Source of the DNA: Clusia tigrina
Taxonomy: Eukaryota > Arthropoda > Insecta > Diptera > Clusiidae
NCBI GenBank assembly: GCA_920105625.2
Contig: OV050033.1
Location: 97,316,918-97,380,917, forward strand
Length of the DNA stretch: 64,000 nt
Direction: 5' to 3'
The notes below the pieces were generated by a model. It was not told the DNA's origin and ran no database searches. It saw nothing but the letters and a program-made list of their open reading frames with translations. A program made the translations under genes and the position numbers. Positions 42,101 through 54,789 of the stretch are shown in pieces; position 1 is the stretch's first letter, and each line of letters opens with the position of its first letter.

Positions 42101-42250
42101 CCAACCTTCTATACGGTACGTCCTACACCTATCAAAGTTTGCAACATACAAATGCTTGTAACTTTTTACTGGAGCGTCATAAAACCTTGAAATTTTGTAA
42201 CAATAAAGCACTCGAGCCTCTTGTCAATTTAAGCTATCGTTCAAGGCTAC
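30111..42250 (+). repeat. Macro-duplication, copy 2 (about 12.1 kb)
   Basis: Colinear with 8248-22740 but 12 units shorter. The nominal offset drops from 112 units to 111 (between 10995 and 11851 of copy 1), to 106 (near 36490), to 104 (before 37375) and to 100 (between 39165 and 39911). The first step corresponds to the GTCTATTTAAGCTACC unit near 11.7 kb, which is present only in copy 1. Substitutions private to one copy include GGTATGTCC near 33495 and GTGTCCC near 30305. Confidence 0.86.
36368..36562 (+). repeat. 195-bp unit with A7 tract at a deletion junction
   Basis: The unit has CACCTATC and AAGTTTGC on its left, matching 14721-14820, then continues as a B-type right half with seven A residues (36495-36501), matching 15801 onward. 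Relative to macro copy 1 it lacks 981 bp, which is five units plus one base. The crossover can be placed at about 36450-36495, because the left part still has CACC rather than CAATT. Confidence 0.88.
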
Positions 42251-45200
42251 GCTACCCTTGAGTCCCAAATCAAACACTGATAAAACTTCAAGTGGCCCTA
42301 ACTTCTATACGGTACGTCCTACAATTATCAAAGTTTGCAACATACAAATGCTTGTAACTTTTTACTGGAGCGTCATAAAACCTTGATAATTTGTAACAAT
42401 AAAGCACTCGAGCCTCTTGTCAATTTAAGCTATCGTTCAAGGCTACGCTACCCTTGAGTCCCAAATCAAACACTGATAAAACTTCAAGTGGCCCTAACTT
42501 CTATACGGTACGTCCTACACCTATCAAAGTTTGCAACATACAAATGCTTGTAACTTTTTACTGGAGCGTCATAAAACCTTGATATTTTGTAACAATAAAG
42601 CACTCGAGCCTCTTGTCAATTTAAGCTATCGTTCAAGGCTACGCTACCCTTGATTCCCAAATCAAACACTGATAAAACTTCAAGTGGCCCTAACTTCTAT
42701 ACGGTACGTCCTACACCTATCAAAGCTTCCAACATACAAATGCTTTGAACTTTTTACTGGAGCGTCATAAAACCTTGAAACTTTGTAACACTGAAGTACG
42801 CGAGCCTCTTGTCAATTTAAGCTATCGCTCAAAGCTATGCTACCCTTGATTCCCAAATCAAACACTGATAAAACTTCAAGTGGCCCTAACTTCTATACGG
42901 TACGTCCTACAATTATCAAAGTTTGCAACATACAAATGCTTGTAACTTTTTACTGGAGCGTCATAACACCTTGATATTTTGTAACAATAAAGCACTCGAG
43001 CCTCTTGTCAATTTAAGCTATCGTTCAAGGCTACGCTACCCTTGAGTCCCAAATCAAACACTGATAAAACTTCAAGTGGCCCTAACTTCTATACGGTACG
43101 TCCTACACCTATCAAAGTTTGCAACATACAAATGCTTGTAACTTTTTACTGGAGCGTCATAAAACCTTGATATTTTGTAACAATAAAGCACTCGAGCCTC
43201 TTGTCAATTTAAGCTATCGTTCAAGGCTACGTTACTCTTGAGTCCCAAATCAAACACTGATAAAACTTCAAGTGGCCCTAACTTCTATACGGTACGTCCT
43301 ACACCTATCAAAGCTTCCAACATACAAATGCTTGTAACTTTTTACGGGAGCGTAAAAAAACTTGAAACTTTGTAACACTAAAGTACGCGAGCCTCTTGTC
43401 AATTTAAGCTATCGCTCAAAGCTATGCTACCCTTGATTCCCAAATCAAACACTGATAAAACTTCAAGTGGCCCTAACTTCTATACGGTACGTCCTACACC
43501 TATCAAAGCTTCCAACATACGAATGCTTTGAACTTTTTACTGGAGCGTCATAAAACCTTGAAACTTTGTAACACTAAAGTACGCGAGCCTCTTGTCAATT
43601 TAAGCTATCGCTCAAGGCTACGCTACCCTTGAGTCCCAAATCAAACACTGATAAAACTTCAAGTGGCCCTAACTTCTATACGGTACGTCCTACACCTATC
43701 AAAGTTTGCAACATACAAATGCTTGTAACTTTTTACTGGAGCGTCATAAAACCTTGATATTTTGTAACAATAAAGCACTCGAGCCTCTTGTCAATTTAAG
43801 CTATCGTTCAAGGCTACGCTACCCTTGAGTCCCAAATCAAACACTGATAAAACTTCAAGTGGCCCTAACTTCTATACGGTACGTCCTACAATTATCAAAG
43901 TTTGCAACATACAAATGCTTGTAACTTTTTACTGGAGCGTCATAAAACCTTGATATTTTGTAACAATAAAGCACTCGAGCCTCTTGTCAATTTAAGCTAT
44001 CGTTCAAGGCTACGCTACCCTTGAGTCCCAAATCAAACACTGATAAAACTTCAAATGGCCCTAGCTTCTATACGGTACGTCCTACAATTATCAAAGTTTG
44101 CAACATACAAATGCCTGTAACTTTTTACTGGAGCGTAAAAAAAACTTGAAACTTTGTAACACTAAAGTACGCGAGCCTCTTGTCAATTTAAGCTATCGCT
44201 CAAAGCTATGCTACCCTTGATTCCCAAATCAAACACTGATAAAACTTCAAGTGGCCCTAACTTCTATACGGTACGTCCTACACCTATCAAAGCTTCCAAC
44301 ATACAAATGCTTTGAACTTTTTACTGCAGCGTCATAAAACCTTGAAACTTTGTAACACTAAAGTACGCGAGCCTCTTGTCAATTTAAGCTATCACTCAAA
44401 GCTATGCTACCCTTGATTCCCAAATCAAACACTGATAAAACTTCAAGTGGCCCTAACTTCTATACGGTACGTCCTACAATTATCAAAGTTTGCAACATAC
44501 AAATGCTTGTAACTTTTTACTGGAGCGTCATAAAACCTTGATATTTTGTAACAATAAAGCACTCGAGCCTCTTGTCAATTTAAGCTATCGTTCAAGGCTA
44601 CGCTACCCTTGAGTCCCAAATCAAACACTGATAAAACTTCAAGTGGCCCTAACTTCTATACGGTACGTCCTACAATTATCAAAGTTTGCAACATACAAAT
44701 GCTTGTAACTTTTTACTGGAGCGTCATAAAACCTTGATATTTTGTAACAATAAAGCACTCGAGCCTCTTGTCAATTTAAGCTATCGTTCAAAGCTATGCT
44801 ACCCTTGATTCCCAAATCAAACACTGATAAAACTTCAAGTGGCCCTAACTTCTATACGGTACGTCCTACACCTATCAAAGCTTCCAACATACAAATGCTT
44901 TGAACTTTTTACTGGAGCGTCATAGAACCTTGAAATTTTGTAACAATAAAGTACTCGCGCCTCTTGTCAATTTAAGCTATAGCTCAAAGCTATGCTACCC
45001 TTGAGTCCCAAATCAAACACTGACAAAGCTTCAAATGGCCCAAACTTCTATACGGTACGTCCTACAATTATCAAAGTTTGCAACATACAAATGCTTGTAA
45101 CTTTTTACTGGAGCGTAAAAAAAACTTGAAACTTTGTAACAATAAAGTACTCGAGCCTCTTGTCAATTTAAGCTATCGCTCAAAGCTATGATACCCTTGA

Positions 45201-45700
45201 GTCCCAAATCAATCACTGACAAAACTTCAAATGGCCCTAACTTCTATACGGTACGTCCTACACCTATCAAAGTTTGCAACATACAAATGCTTGTAACTTT
45301 TTACTGGAGCGTCAAAAAACCTTGAAATTTTGTAACAATAAAGTACTCGAGCCTCTTGTCAATTTAAGCTATCGCTCAAAGCTATGATACCCTTGATTCC
45401 CAAATCAAACACTGATAAAACTTCAAGTGGCCCTAACTTCTATACGGTACGTCCTACACCTATCAAAGCTTCCAACATACAAATGCTTTGAACTTTTTAC
45501 TGGAGCGTCATAAAACCTTGAAACTTTGTAACACTAAAGTACGCGAGCCTCTTGTCAATTTAAGCTATCGCTCAAAGCTATGCTACCCTTGATTCCCAAA
45601 TCAAACACTGATAAAACTTCAAGTGGCCCTAACTTCTATACGGTACGTCCTACAATTATCAAAGTTTGCAACATACAAATGCTTGTAACTTTTTACTGGA
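42250..45700 (+). repeat. Macro-duplication, partial copy 3
   Basis: Continues past the GGCCCAACC marker (42101) as the sequence does past 31322, and reaches the distinctive cluster GTACTCGCGCC, TATAGCTCAAAG, GACAAAGCTTC, GGCCCAAAC and CTATGATACC at 44951-45400 (also at 13094-13540 and 34761-35210). The offset to copy 2 changes from 10779 to 10190, that is, three units plus 1 bp fewer. The change falls at the A7 tract at 43354-43360. It diverges from copies 1 and 2 at about 45.7 kb. Confidence 0.83.
43227..43421 (+). repeat. 195-bp unit with A7 tract at a second deletion junction
   Basis: The unit reads CTACGTTACTCTTGAG at its start (two private substitutions) and TTTACGGGAGCGT before a run of seven A residues (43354-43360). 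Compared with 32264 onward in macro copy 2, the following three units are missing. Total loss is 589 bp, three units plus one base. The next unit (43422) corresponds to 33048. Confidence 0.85.
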
Positions 45701-48530
45701 GCGTCATAAAACCTTGATATTTTGTAACAATAAAGCACTCGAGCCTCTTGTCAATTTAAGCTATCGTTCAAGGCTACGCTACCCTTGAGTCCCAAATCAA
45801 ACACTGATAAAACTTCAAATGGCCCTAGCTTCTATACGGTACGTCCTACAATTATCAAAGTTTGCAACTTACAAATGCTTGTAACTTTTTACTGGAGCGT
45901 AAAAAAAACTTGAAACTTTGTAACACTAAAGTACGCGAGCCTCTTGTCAATTTAAGCTATCGCTCAAAGCTATGCTACCCTTGATTCCCAAATCAAACAC
46001 TGATAAAACTTAAAGTGGCCCTAACTTCTATACGGTACGTCCTACACCTATCAAAGCTTCCAACATACAAATGCTTTGAACTTTTTACTGGAGCGTCATA
46101 AAACCTTGAAACTTTGTAACACTAAAGTACGCGAGCCTCTTGTCAATTTAAGCTATCGCTCAAAGCTATGCTACCCTTGATTCCCAAATCAAACACTGAT
46201 AAAACTTCAAATGGCCCTAGCTTCTATACGGTACGTCCTACAATTATCAAAGTTTGCAACATACAAATGCTTGTAACTTTTTACTGGAGCGTAAAAAAAA
46301 CTTGAAACTTTGTAACACTAAAGTACGCGAGCCTCTTGTCAATTTAAGCTATCGCTCAAAGCTATGCTACCCTTGATTCCCAAATCAAACACTGATAAAA
46401 CTTCAAGTGGCCCTAACTTCTATACGGTACGTCCTACACCTATCAAAGTTTGCAACATACAAAAGCTTGTAACTTTTTACTGGAGCGTCATAAAACCTTG
46501 ATATTTTGTAACAAAAAAGCACTCGAGCCTCTTGTCAATTTAAGCTATCGCTCAAAGCTATGCTACCCTTGAGTCCAAATTCAAACACTGATAAAACTTC
46601 AAATGGCCCTAACTTCTATATAGTACGTCCTACACCTATCAAAGTTTGCAACATACAAATGCTTGTAGCTTTTTACTGGAGCGTCATAAAACCTTGATAT
46701 TTTGTAACAATAAAATACTCGAGCCTCTTGTCAATTTAAGCCATCGTTCAAGGCTACGCTACCCTTGAGTCCCAAATCAAACACTGATAAAACTTCAAAT
46801 GGCCCTAACTTCTATACGGTACGTCCTACAATTATCAAAGTTTGCAACATACAAATGCTTGTAACTTTTTACTGGAGCGTAAAAAAAACTTGAAACTTTG
46901 TAACACTAAAGTACGCGAGCCTCTTGTCAATTTAAGCTATCGCTCAAAGCTATGCTACCCTTGATTCCCAAATCAAACACTGATAAAACTTCAAGTGGCC
47001 CTAACTTCTATACGGTACGTCCTACACCTATCAATGTTTGCAACATACAAATGCTTGTAACTTTTTACTGGAGCGTCATAAAACCTTGATATTTTGTAAC
47101 AATAAAGCACTCGAGCCTCTTGTCAATTTAAGCTATCGTTCAAGGCTACGCTACCCTTGAGTCCCAAATCAAACACTGATAAAACTTCAAATGGCCCTAG
47201 CTTCTATACGGTACGTCCTACAATTATCAAAGTTTGCAACATACAAATGCTTGTAACTTTTTACTGGAGCGTAAAAAAAACTTGAAACTTTGTAACACTA
47301 AAGTACGCGAGCCTCTTGTCAATTTAAGCTATCGCTCAAAGCTATGCTACCCTTGATTCCAAAATCAAACACTGATAAAACTTAAAGTGGCCCTAACTTC
47401 TATACGGTACGTCCTACACCTATCAAAGCTTCCAACATACAAATGCTTTGAACTTTTTACTGGAGCGTCATAAAACCTTGAAACTTTGTAACACTAAAGT
47501 ACGCGAGCCTCTTGTCAATTTAAGCTATCGCTCAAAGCTATGCTACCCTTGATTCCCAAATCAAACACTGATAAAACTTCAAATGGCCCTAGCTTCTATA
47601 CGGTACGTCCTACAATTATCAAAGTTTGCAACATACAAATGCTTGTAACTTTTTACTGGAGCGTAAAAAAAACTTGAAACTTTGTAACACTAAAGTACGC
47701 GAGCCTCTTGTCAATTTAAGCTATCGCTCAAAGCTATGCTACCCTTGATTCCCAAATCAAACACTGATAAAACTTCAAGTGGCCCTAACTTCTATACGGT
47801 ACGTCCTACACCTATCAAAGTTTGCAACATACAAAAGCTTGTAACTTTTTACTGGAGCGTCATAAAACCTTGATATTTTGTAACAATAAAGCACTCGAGC
47901 CTCTTGTCAATTTAAGCTATCGCTCAAAGCTATGCTACCCTTGAGTCCCAATTCAAACACTGATAAAACTTCAAATGGCCCTAACTTCTATATAGTACGT
48001 CCTACACCTATCAAAGTTTGCAACATACAAATGCTTGTAACTTTTTACTGGAGCGTAAAAAAAACTTGAAACTTTGTAACACTAAAGTACGCGAGCCTCT
48101 TGTCAATTTAAGCTATCGCTCAAAGCTATGCTACCCTTGATTCCCAAATCAAACACTGATAAAACTTCAAGTGGCCCTAACTTCTATACGGTACGTCCTA
48201 CACCTATCAATGTTTGCAACATACAAATGCTTGTAACTTTTTACTGGAGCGTCATAAAACCTTGATATTTTGTAACAATAAAGCACTCGAGCCTCTTGTC
48301 AATTTAAGCTATCGTTCAAGGCTACGCTACCCTTGAGTCCCAAATCAAACACTGATAAAACTTCAAATGGCCCTAGCTTCTATACGGTACGTCCTACAAT
48401 TATCAAAGTTTGCAACATACAAATGCTTGTAACTTTTTACTGGAGCGTAAAAAAAACTTGAAACTTTGTAACACTAAAGTACGCGAGCCTCTTGTCAATT
48501 TAAGCTATCGCTCAAAGCTATGCTACCCTT
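45670..48530 (+). repeat. 7-unit tandem duplication (1372 bp)
   Basis: Shared rare variants are 1372 bp apart: CTTAAAGTGG (46011/47383), CAAAAGCTTGTAAC (46461/47833) and TATATAGTACG (46618/47990). The next shared marker, CAATGTTTGC (47031/48207), is only 1176 bp apart. The second copy therefore lost one unit, the one with CTTGTAGC and AAAATACTCGAG near 46670-46710. CAAAAGCTTG creates a HindIII site at a place different from that in A1 units. Confidence 0.87.
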
Positions 48531-51500
48531 GATTCCCAAATCAAACACTGATAAAACTTCAAGTGGCCCTAACTTCTATACGGTACGTCCTACACCTATC
48601 AAAGCTTCCAACATACAAATGCTTTGAACATTTTACTGGAGCGTCATAAAACCTTGAAATTTTGTAACAATAAAGTACTCGCGCCTCTTGTCAATTTAAG
48701 CTATCGTTCAAGGCTACGCTACCCTTGAGTCCCAAATCAAACACTGATAAAACTTCAAATGGCCCTAGCTTCTATACGGTACGTCCTACAATTATCAAAG
48801 TTTGCAACATACAAATGCTTGTAACTTTTTACTGGAGCGTAAAAAAAACTTGAAACTTTGTAACACTAAAGTACGCGAGCCTCTTGTCAATTTAAGCTAT
48901 CGCTCAAAGCTATGCTACCCTTGATTCCCAAATCAAACACTGATAAAACTTCAAGTGGCCCTAACTTCTATACGGTACGTCCTACACCTATCAAAGTTTG
49001 CAACATACAATTGCTTGTAACTTTTTACTGGAGCGTCATAAAACCTTGATATTTTGTAACAATAAAGCACTCGAGCCTCTTGTCAATTTAAGCTATCGTT
49101 CAAGGCTACGCTACCCTTGAGTCCCAAATCAAACACTGATAAAACTTCAAATGGCCCTAGCTTCTATACGGTACGTCCTACAATTATCAAAGTTTGCAAC
49201 ATACAAATGCTTGTAACTTTTTACTGGAGCGTAAAAAAAACTTGAAACTTTGTAACACTAAAGTACGCGAGCCTCTTGTCAATTTAAGCTATCGTTCAAG
49301 GCTACGCTACCCTTGAGTCCCAAATCAAACACTAATAAAACTTCAAATGGCCCTAACTTCTATACGGTACGTCCTACACCTATCAAAGTTTGCAACATAC
49401 AAATGCTTGTAACTTTTTACTGGAGCGTCATAAAACCTTGATATTTTGTAACAATAAAGCACTCGAGCCTCTTGTCAATTTAAGCTATCGTTCAAGGCTA
49501 CGCTACCCTTGAGTCCCAAATCAAACACTGATAAAACTTCAAATGGCCCTAGCTTCTATACGGTACGTCCTACAATTATCAAAGTGTGCAACATACAAAT
49601 GCTTGTAACTTTTTACTGGAGCGTAAAAAAAACTTGAAACTTTGTAACACTAAAGTACGCGAGCCTCTTGTCAATTTAAGCTATCGCTCAAAGCTATGCT
49701 ACCCTTGATTCCCAAATCAAACACTGATAAAACTTCAAGTCGCCCTAACTTCTATACGGTACGTCCTACACCTATCAAAGCTTCCAACATACAAATGCTT
49801 TGAATTTTTTACTGGAGCGTCATAAAACCTTGAAATTTTGTAACAATAAAGTACTCGCGCCTCTTGTCAATTTAAGCTATAGCTCAAGGCTACGCTACCC
49901 TTGAGTCCCAAATCAAACACTGATAAAACTTCAAGTGGCCCTAACTTCTATACGGTACGTCCTACACCTATCAAAGTTTGCAACATAGAAATGCTTGTAA
50001 CTTTTTACTGGAGCGTCATAAAACCTTGAAATTTTGTAACAATAAAGTACTCGAGCCTCTTGTCAATTTAAGCTATCGCTCAAAGCTATGCTACCCTTGA
50101 TTCCCAAATCAAACACTGATAAAACTTCAAGTGGCCCTAACTTCGATACGGTACGTCCTACACCTATCAAAGTTTGCAACATACAAATGCTTGTAACTTT
50201 TTACTGGAGCGTCATAAAACCTTGATATTTTGTAACAATAAAGCACTCGAGCCTCTTGTCAATTTAAGCTATCGTTCAAGGCTACGCTACCCTTGAGTCC
50301 CAAATCAAACACTGATAAAACTTCAAATGGCCCTAGCTTCTATACGGTACGTCCTACAATTATCAAAGTTTGCAACATACAAATGCTTGTAACTTTTTAC
50401 TGGAGCGTAAAAAAAAATTGAAACTTTGTAACACTAAAGTACGCGAGCCTCTTGTCAATTTAAGCTATCGCTCAAAGCTATGCTACCCTTGATTCCCAAA
50501 TCAAACACTGATAAAACTTCAAGTGGCCCTAACTTCTATACGGTACGTCCTACACCTATCAAAGTTTGCAACATACAAATGCTTGTAACTTTTTACTGGA
50601 GCGTCATAAAACCTTGATATTTTGTAACAATAGAGTACTCGCGCCTCTTGTCAATTTAAGCTATCGTTCAAGGCTACGCTACCCTTGAGTCCCAAATCAA
50701 ACACTGATAAAACTTCAAATGGCCCTAGCTTCTATACGGTACGTCCTACAATTATCAAAGTTTGCAACATACAAATGCTTGTAACTTTTTACTGGAGCGT
50801 AAAAAAAACTTGAAACTTTGTAACACTAAAGTACGCGAGCCTCTTGTCAATTTAAGCTATCGCTCAAAGCTATGCTACCCTTGATTCCCAAATCAAACAC
50901 TGATAAAACTTCAAGTGGCCCTAACTTCTATACGGTACGTCCTACACCTATCAAAGTTTGCAACATACAAATGCTTGTAACTTTTTACTGGAGCGTCATA
51001 AAACCTTGATATTTTGTAACAATAAAGCACTCGAGCCTCTTGTCAATTTAAGCTATCGTTCAAGGCTACGCTACCCTTGAGTCCCAAATCAAACACTGAT
51101 AAAACTTCAAATGGCCCTAGCTTCTATACGGTACGTCCTACAATTATCAAAGTTTGCAACAAACAAATGCTTGTAACTTTTTACTGGAGCGAAATAAAAC
51201 CTTGATATTTTGTAACAATAAAGCACTCGAGCCTCTTGTCAATTTAAGCTATCGTTCAAGGCTACGCTACCCTTGAGTCCCAAATCAAACACTGATAAAA
51301 CTTCAAATGGCGCTAGCTTCTATACGGTACGTCCTACAATTATCAAAGTTTGCAACATACAAATGCTTGTAACATTTTACTGGAGCGTAAAAAAAACTTG
51401 AAACTTTGTAACACTAAAGTACGCGAGCCTCTTGTCAATTTAAGCTATCGCTCAAAGCTATGCTACCCTTGATTCCCAAATCAAACACTGATAAAACTTC

Positions 51501-53417
51501 AAGTGGCCCTAACTTCTATACGGTACGTCCTACACCTATCAAAGTTTGCAACATACAAATGTTTGTAACTTTTTACTGGAGCGTCATAAAACCTTGATAT
51601 TTTGTAACAATAAAGCACTCGAGCCTCTTGTCAATTTAAGCTATCGTTCAAGGCTACGCTACCCTTGAGTCCCAAATCAAACACTGATAAAACTTCAAAT
51701 GGCCATAGCTTCTATACGGTACGTCCTACAATTATCAAAGTTTGCAACATACAAATGCTTGTAACTTTTTACTGGAGCGTAAAAAAAACTTGAAACTTTG
51801 TAACACTAAAGTACGCGAGCCTCTTGTCAATTTAAGCTATCGCTCAAAGCTATGCTACCCTTGATTCCCAAATCAAACACTGATAAAACTTCAAGTGGCC
51901 CTAACTTCTATACGGTACGTCCTACACCTATCAAAGTTTGCAACATACAAATGCTTGTAACTTTTTACTGGAGCGTCATAAAACCTTGATATTTTGTAAC
52001 AATAAAGCACTCGAGCCTCTTGTCAATTTAAGCTATCGTTCAAGGCTACGCTACCCTTGAGTCCCAAATCAAACACTGATAAAACTTCAAATGGCCCTAG
52101 CTTCTATACGGTACGTCCTACAATTATCAAAGTTTGCAACATACAAATGCTTGTAACTTTTTACTGGAGCGTAAAAAAAACTTGAAACTTTGTAACACTA
52201 AAGTACGCGAGCCTCTTGTCAATTTAAGCTATCGCTCAAAGCTATGCTACCCTTGATTCCCAAATCAAACACTGATAAAACTTCAAGTGGCCCTGACTTC
52301 TATACGGTACGTCCTACACCTATCAAAGTTTGCAACATACAAATGCTTGTAACTTTTTACTGGAGCGTCATAAAACCTTGATATTTTGTAACAATAAAGC
52401 ACTCGAGCCTCTTGTCAATTTAAGCTATCGTTCAAGCCTACGCTACCCTTGAGTCCCAAATCAAACACTGATAAAACTTCAAATGGCCCTAGCTTCTATA
52501 CGGTACGTCCTACAATTATCAAAGTTTGCAACATACAAATGCTTGTAACTTTTTACTGGAGCGTAAAAAAAACTTGAAACTTTGTAACACTAAACTACGC
52601 GAGCCTCTTGTCAATTTAAGCTATCGCTCAAAGCTATGCTACCCTTGATTCCCAAATCAAACACTGATAAAACTTCAAGTGGCCCTAACTTCTATACGGT
52701 ACGTCCTACACCTATCAAAGTTTGCAACATACAAATGCTTGTAACTTTTTACTGGAGCGTCATAAAACCTTGATATTTTGTAACAATAAAGCACTCGAGC
52801 CTCTTGTCAATTTAAGCTATCGTTCAAGGCTACGCTACCCTTGAGTCCCAAATCAAACACTGATAAAACTTCAAATGGCCCTAGCTTCTATACGGTACGT
52901 CCTACAATTATCAAAGTTTGCAACATACAAATGCTTGTAACTTTTTACTGGAGCGTAAAAAAAACTTGAAAGTTTGTAACACTAAAGTACGCGAGCCTCT
53001 TGTCAATTTAAGCTATCGTTCAAGGCTACGCTACCCTTGAGTCCCAGATCAAACACTGATAAAACTTCAAATGGCCCTAACTTCTATACGGTACGTCCTA
53101 CACCTATCAAAGTTTGCAACATACAAATGCTTGTAACTTTTTACTGGAGCGTCATAAAACCTTGATATTTTGTAACAATAAAGCACTCGAGCCTCTTGTC
53201 AATTTAAGCTATCGTTCAAGGCTACGCTACCCTTGAGTCCCAAATCAAACACTGATAAAACTTCAAATGGCCCTAGCTTCTATACGGTACGTCCTACAAT
53301 TATCAAAGTTTGCAACATACAAATGCTTGTAACTTTTTACTGGAGCGTAAAAAAAACTTGAAACTTTGTAACACTAAAGTACGCGAGCCTCTTGTCAATT
53401 TAAGCTATCGCTCAAAG

Positions 53418-53809
53418 CTATGCTACCCTTGATTCCCAAATCAAACACTGATAAAACTTCAAGTGGCCCTAACTTCTATACGGTACGTCCTACACCTATC
53501 AAAGTTTGCAACATACAAATGCTTGTAACTTTTTACTGGAGCGTCATAAAACCTTGATATTTTGTAACAATAAAGCACTCGAGCCTCTTGTCAATTTAAG
53601 CTATCGTTCAAGGCTACGCTACCCTTGAGTCCCAAATCAAACACTGATAAAACTTCAAATGGCCCTAGCTTCTATACGGTACGTCCTACAATTATCAAAG
53701 TTTGCAACATACAAATGCTTGTAACTTTTTACTGGAGCGTAAAAAAAACTTGAAACTTTGTAACACTAAAGTACGCGAGCCTCTTGTCAATTTAAGCTAT
53801 CGCTCAAAG
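53418..53809 (+). repeat. Example 392-bp dimer (A2 + B) of the right-hand zone
   Basis: The first half (53418-53613) is subfamily A2: CTATGCT, GATTCCC, CAAGTGG, CACCTATC, AAGTTTGC, CTTGTAAC, GTCATAAAACC, TTGATATTTTG, XhoI CTCGAG, ending TCGTTCAAGG. The second half (53614-53809) is B: CTACGCT, GAGTCCC, CAAATGG, CTAGC, CAATTATC, the A8 run and TACGCGAG, ending TCGCTCAAAG. This pair is the basic period of most of 49.9-64 kb. One XhoI site per dimer predicts a 392-bp XhoI ladder there, against 196-bp steps where A units are adjacent. Confidence 0.9.
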
Positions 53810-54789
53810 CTATGCTACCCTTGATTCCCAAATCAAACACTGATAAAACTTCAAGTGGCCCTAATTTCTATACGGTACGTCCTACACCTATCAAAGTTTG
53901 CAACATACAAATGCTTGTAACTTTTTACTGGAGCGTCATAAAACCTTGATATTTTGTAACAATAAAGCACTCGAGCCTCTTGTCAATTTAAGCTATCGTT
54001 CAAGGCTACGCTACCCTTGAGTCCCAAATCAAACACTGATAAAACTTCAAATGGCCCTAGCTTCTATACGGTACGTCCTACAATTATCAAAGTTTGCAAC
54101 ATACAAATGCTTGTAACTTTTTACTGGAGCGTAAAAAAAACTTGAAACTTTGTAACACTAAAGTACGCGAGCCTCTTGTCAATTTAAGCTATCGTTCAAG
54201 GCTACGCTACCCTTGAGTCCCAAATCAAACACTGATAAAACTTCAAGTGGCCCTAACTTCTATACGGTACGTCCTACACCTATCAAAGTTTGCAACATAC
54301 AAATGCTTGTAACTTTTTACTGGAGCGTCATAAAACCTTGATATTTTGTAACAATAAAGCACTCGAGCCTCTTGTCAATTTAAGCTATCGTTCAAGGCTA
54401 CGCTACCCTTGAGTCCCAAATCAAACACTGATAAAACTTCAAATGGCCCTAGCTTCTATACGGTACGTCCTACAATTATCAAAGTTTGCAACATACAAAT
54501 GCTTGTAACTTTTTACTGGAGCGTAAAAAAAACTTGAAACTTTGTAACACTAAAGTACGCGAGCCTCTTGTCAATTTAAGCTATCGCTCAAAGCTATGCT
54601 ACCCTTGAGTCCCAAATCAAACACTGATAAAACTTCAAATGGCCCTAGCTTCTATACGGTACGTCCTACAATTATCAAAGTTTGCAACATACAAATGCTT
54701 GTAACTTTTTACTGGAGCGTAAAAAAAACTTGAAACTTTGTAACACTAAAGTACGCGAGCCTCTTGTCAATTTAAGCTATCGCTCAAAG
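53810..54789 (+). repeat. 5-unit tandem duplication (980 bp), copy 1
   Basis: Five units beginning with the CTAATTTCTA variant (53861) are followed immediately by a second set at 54790-55769. The unit order is A2, B, A2-like, B, then B with a CTATGCT start. The only difference I saw is CTATGAT at 55574 in the second set. Confidence 0.88.

Noticed and set aside
36495..43360. The two A7 tracts as simple sequencing errors
   Set aside because: Homopolymer miscalling is possible and is stated as the main rival. However, both tracts coincide with independent multi-unit deletions inferred from distant markers, so I kept them as findings.
50401..50420. An apparent A9 run near 50409-50417
   Set aside because: The phase is unchanged, so it is a C to A substitution after the A8 tract, not an insertion.
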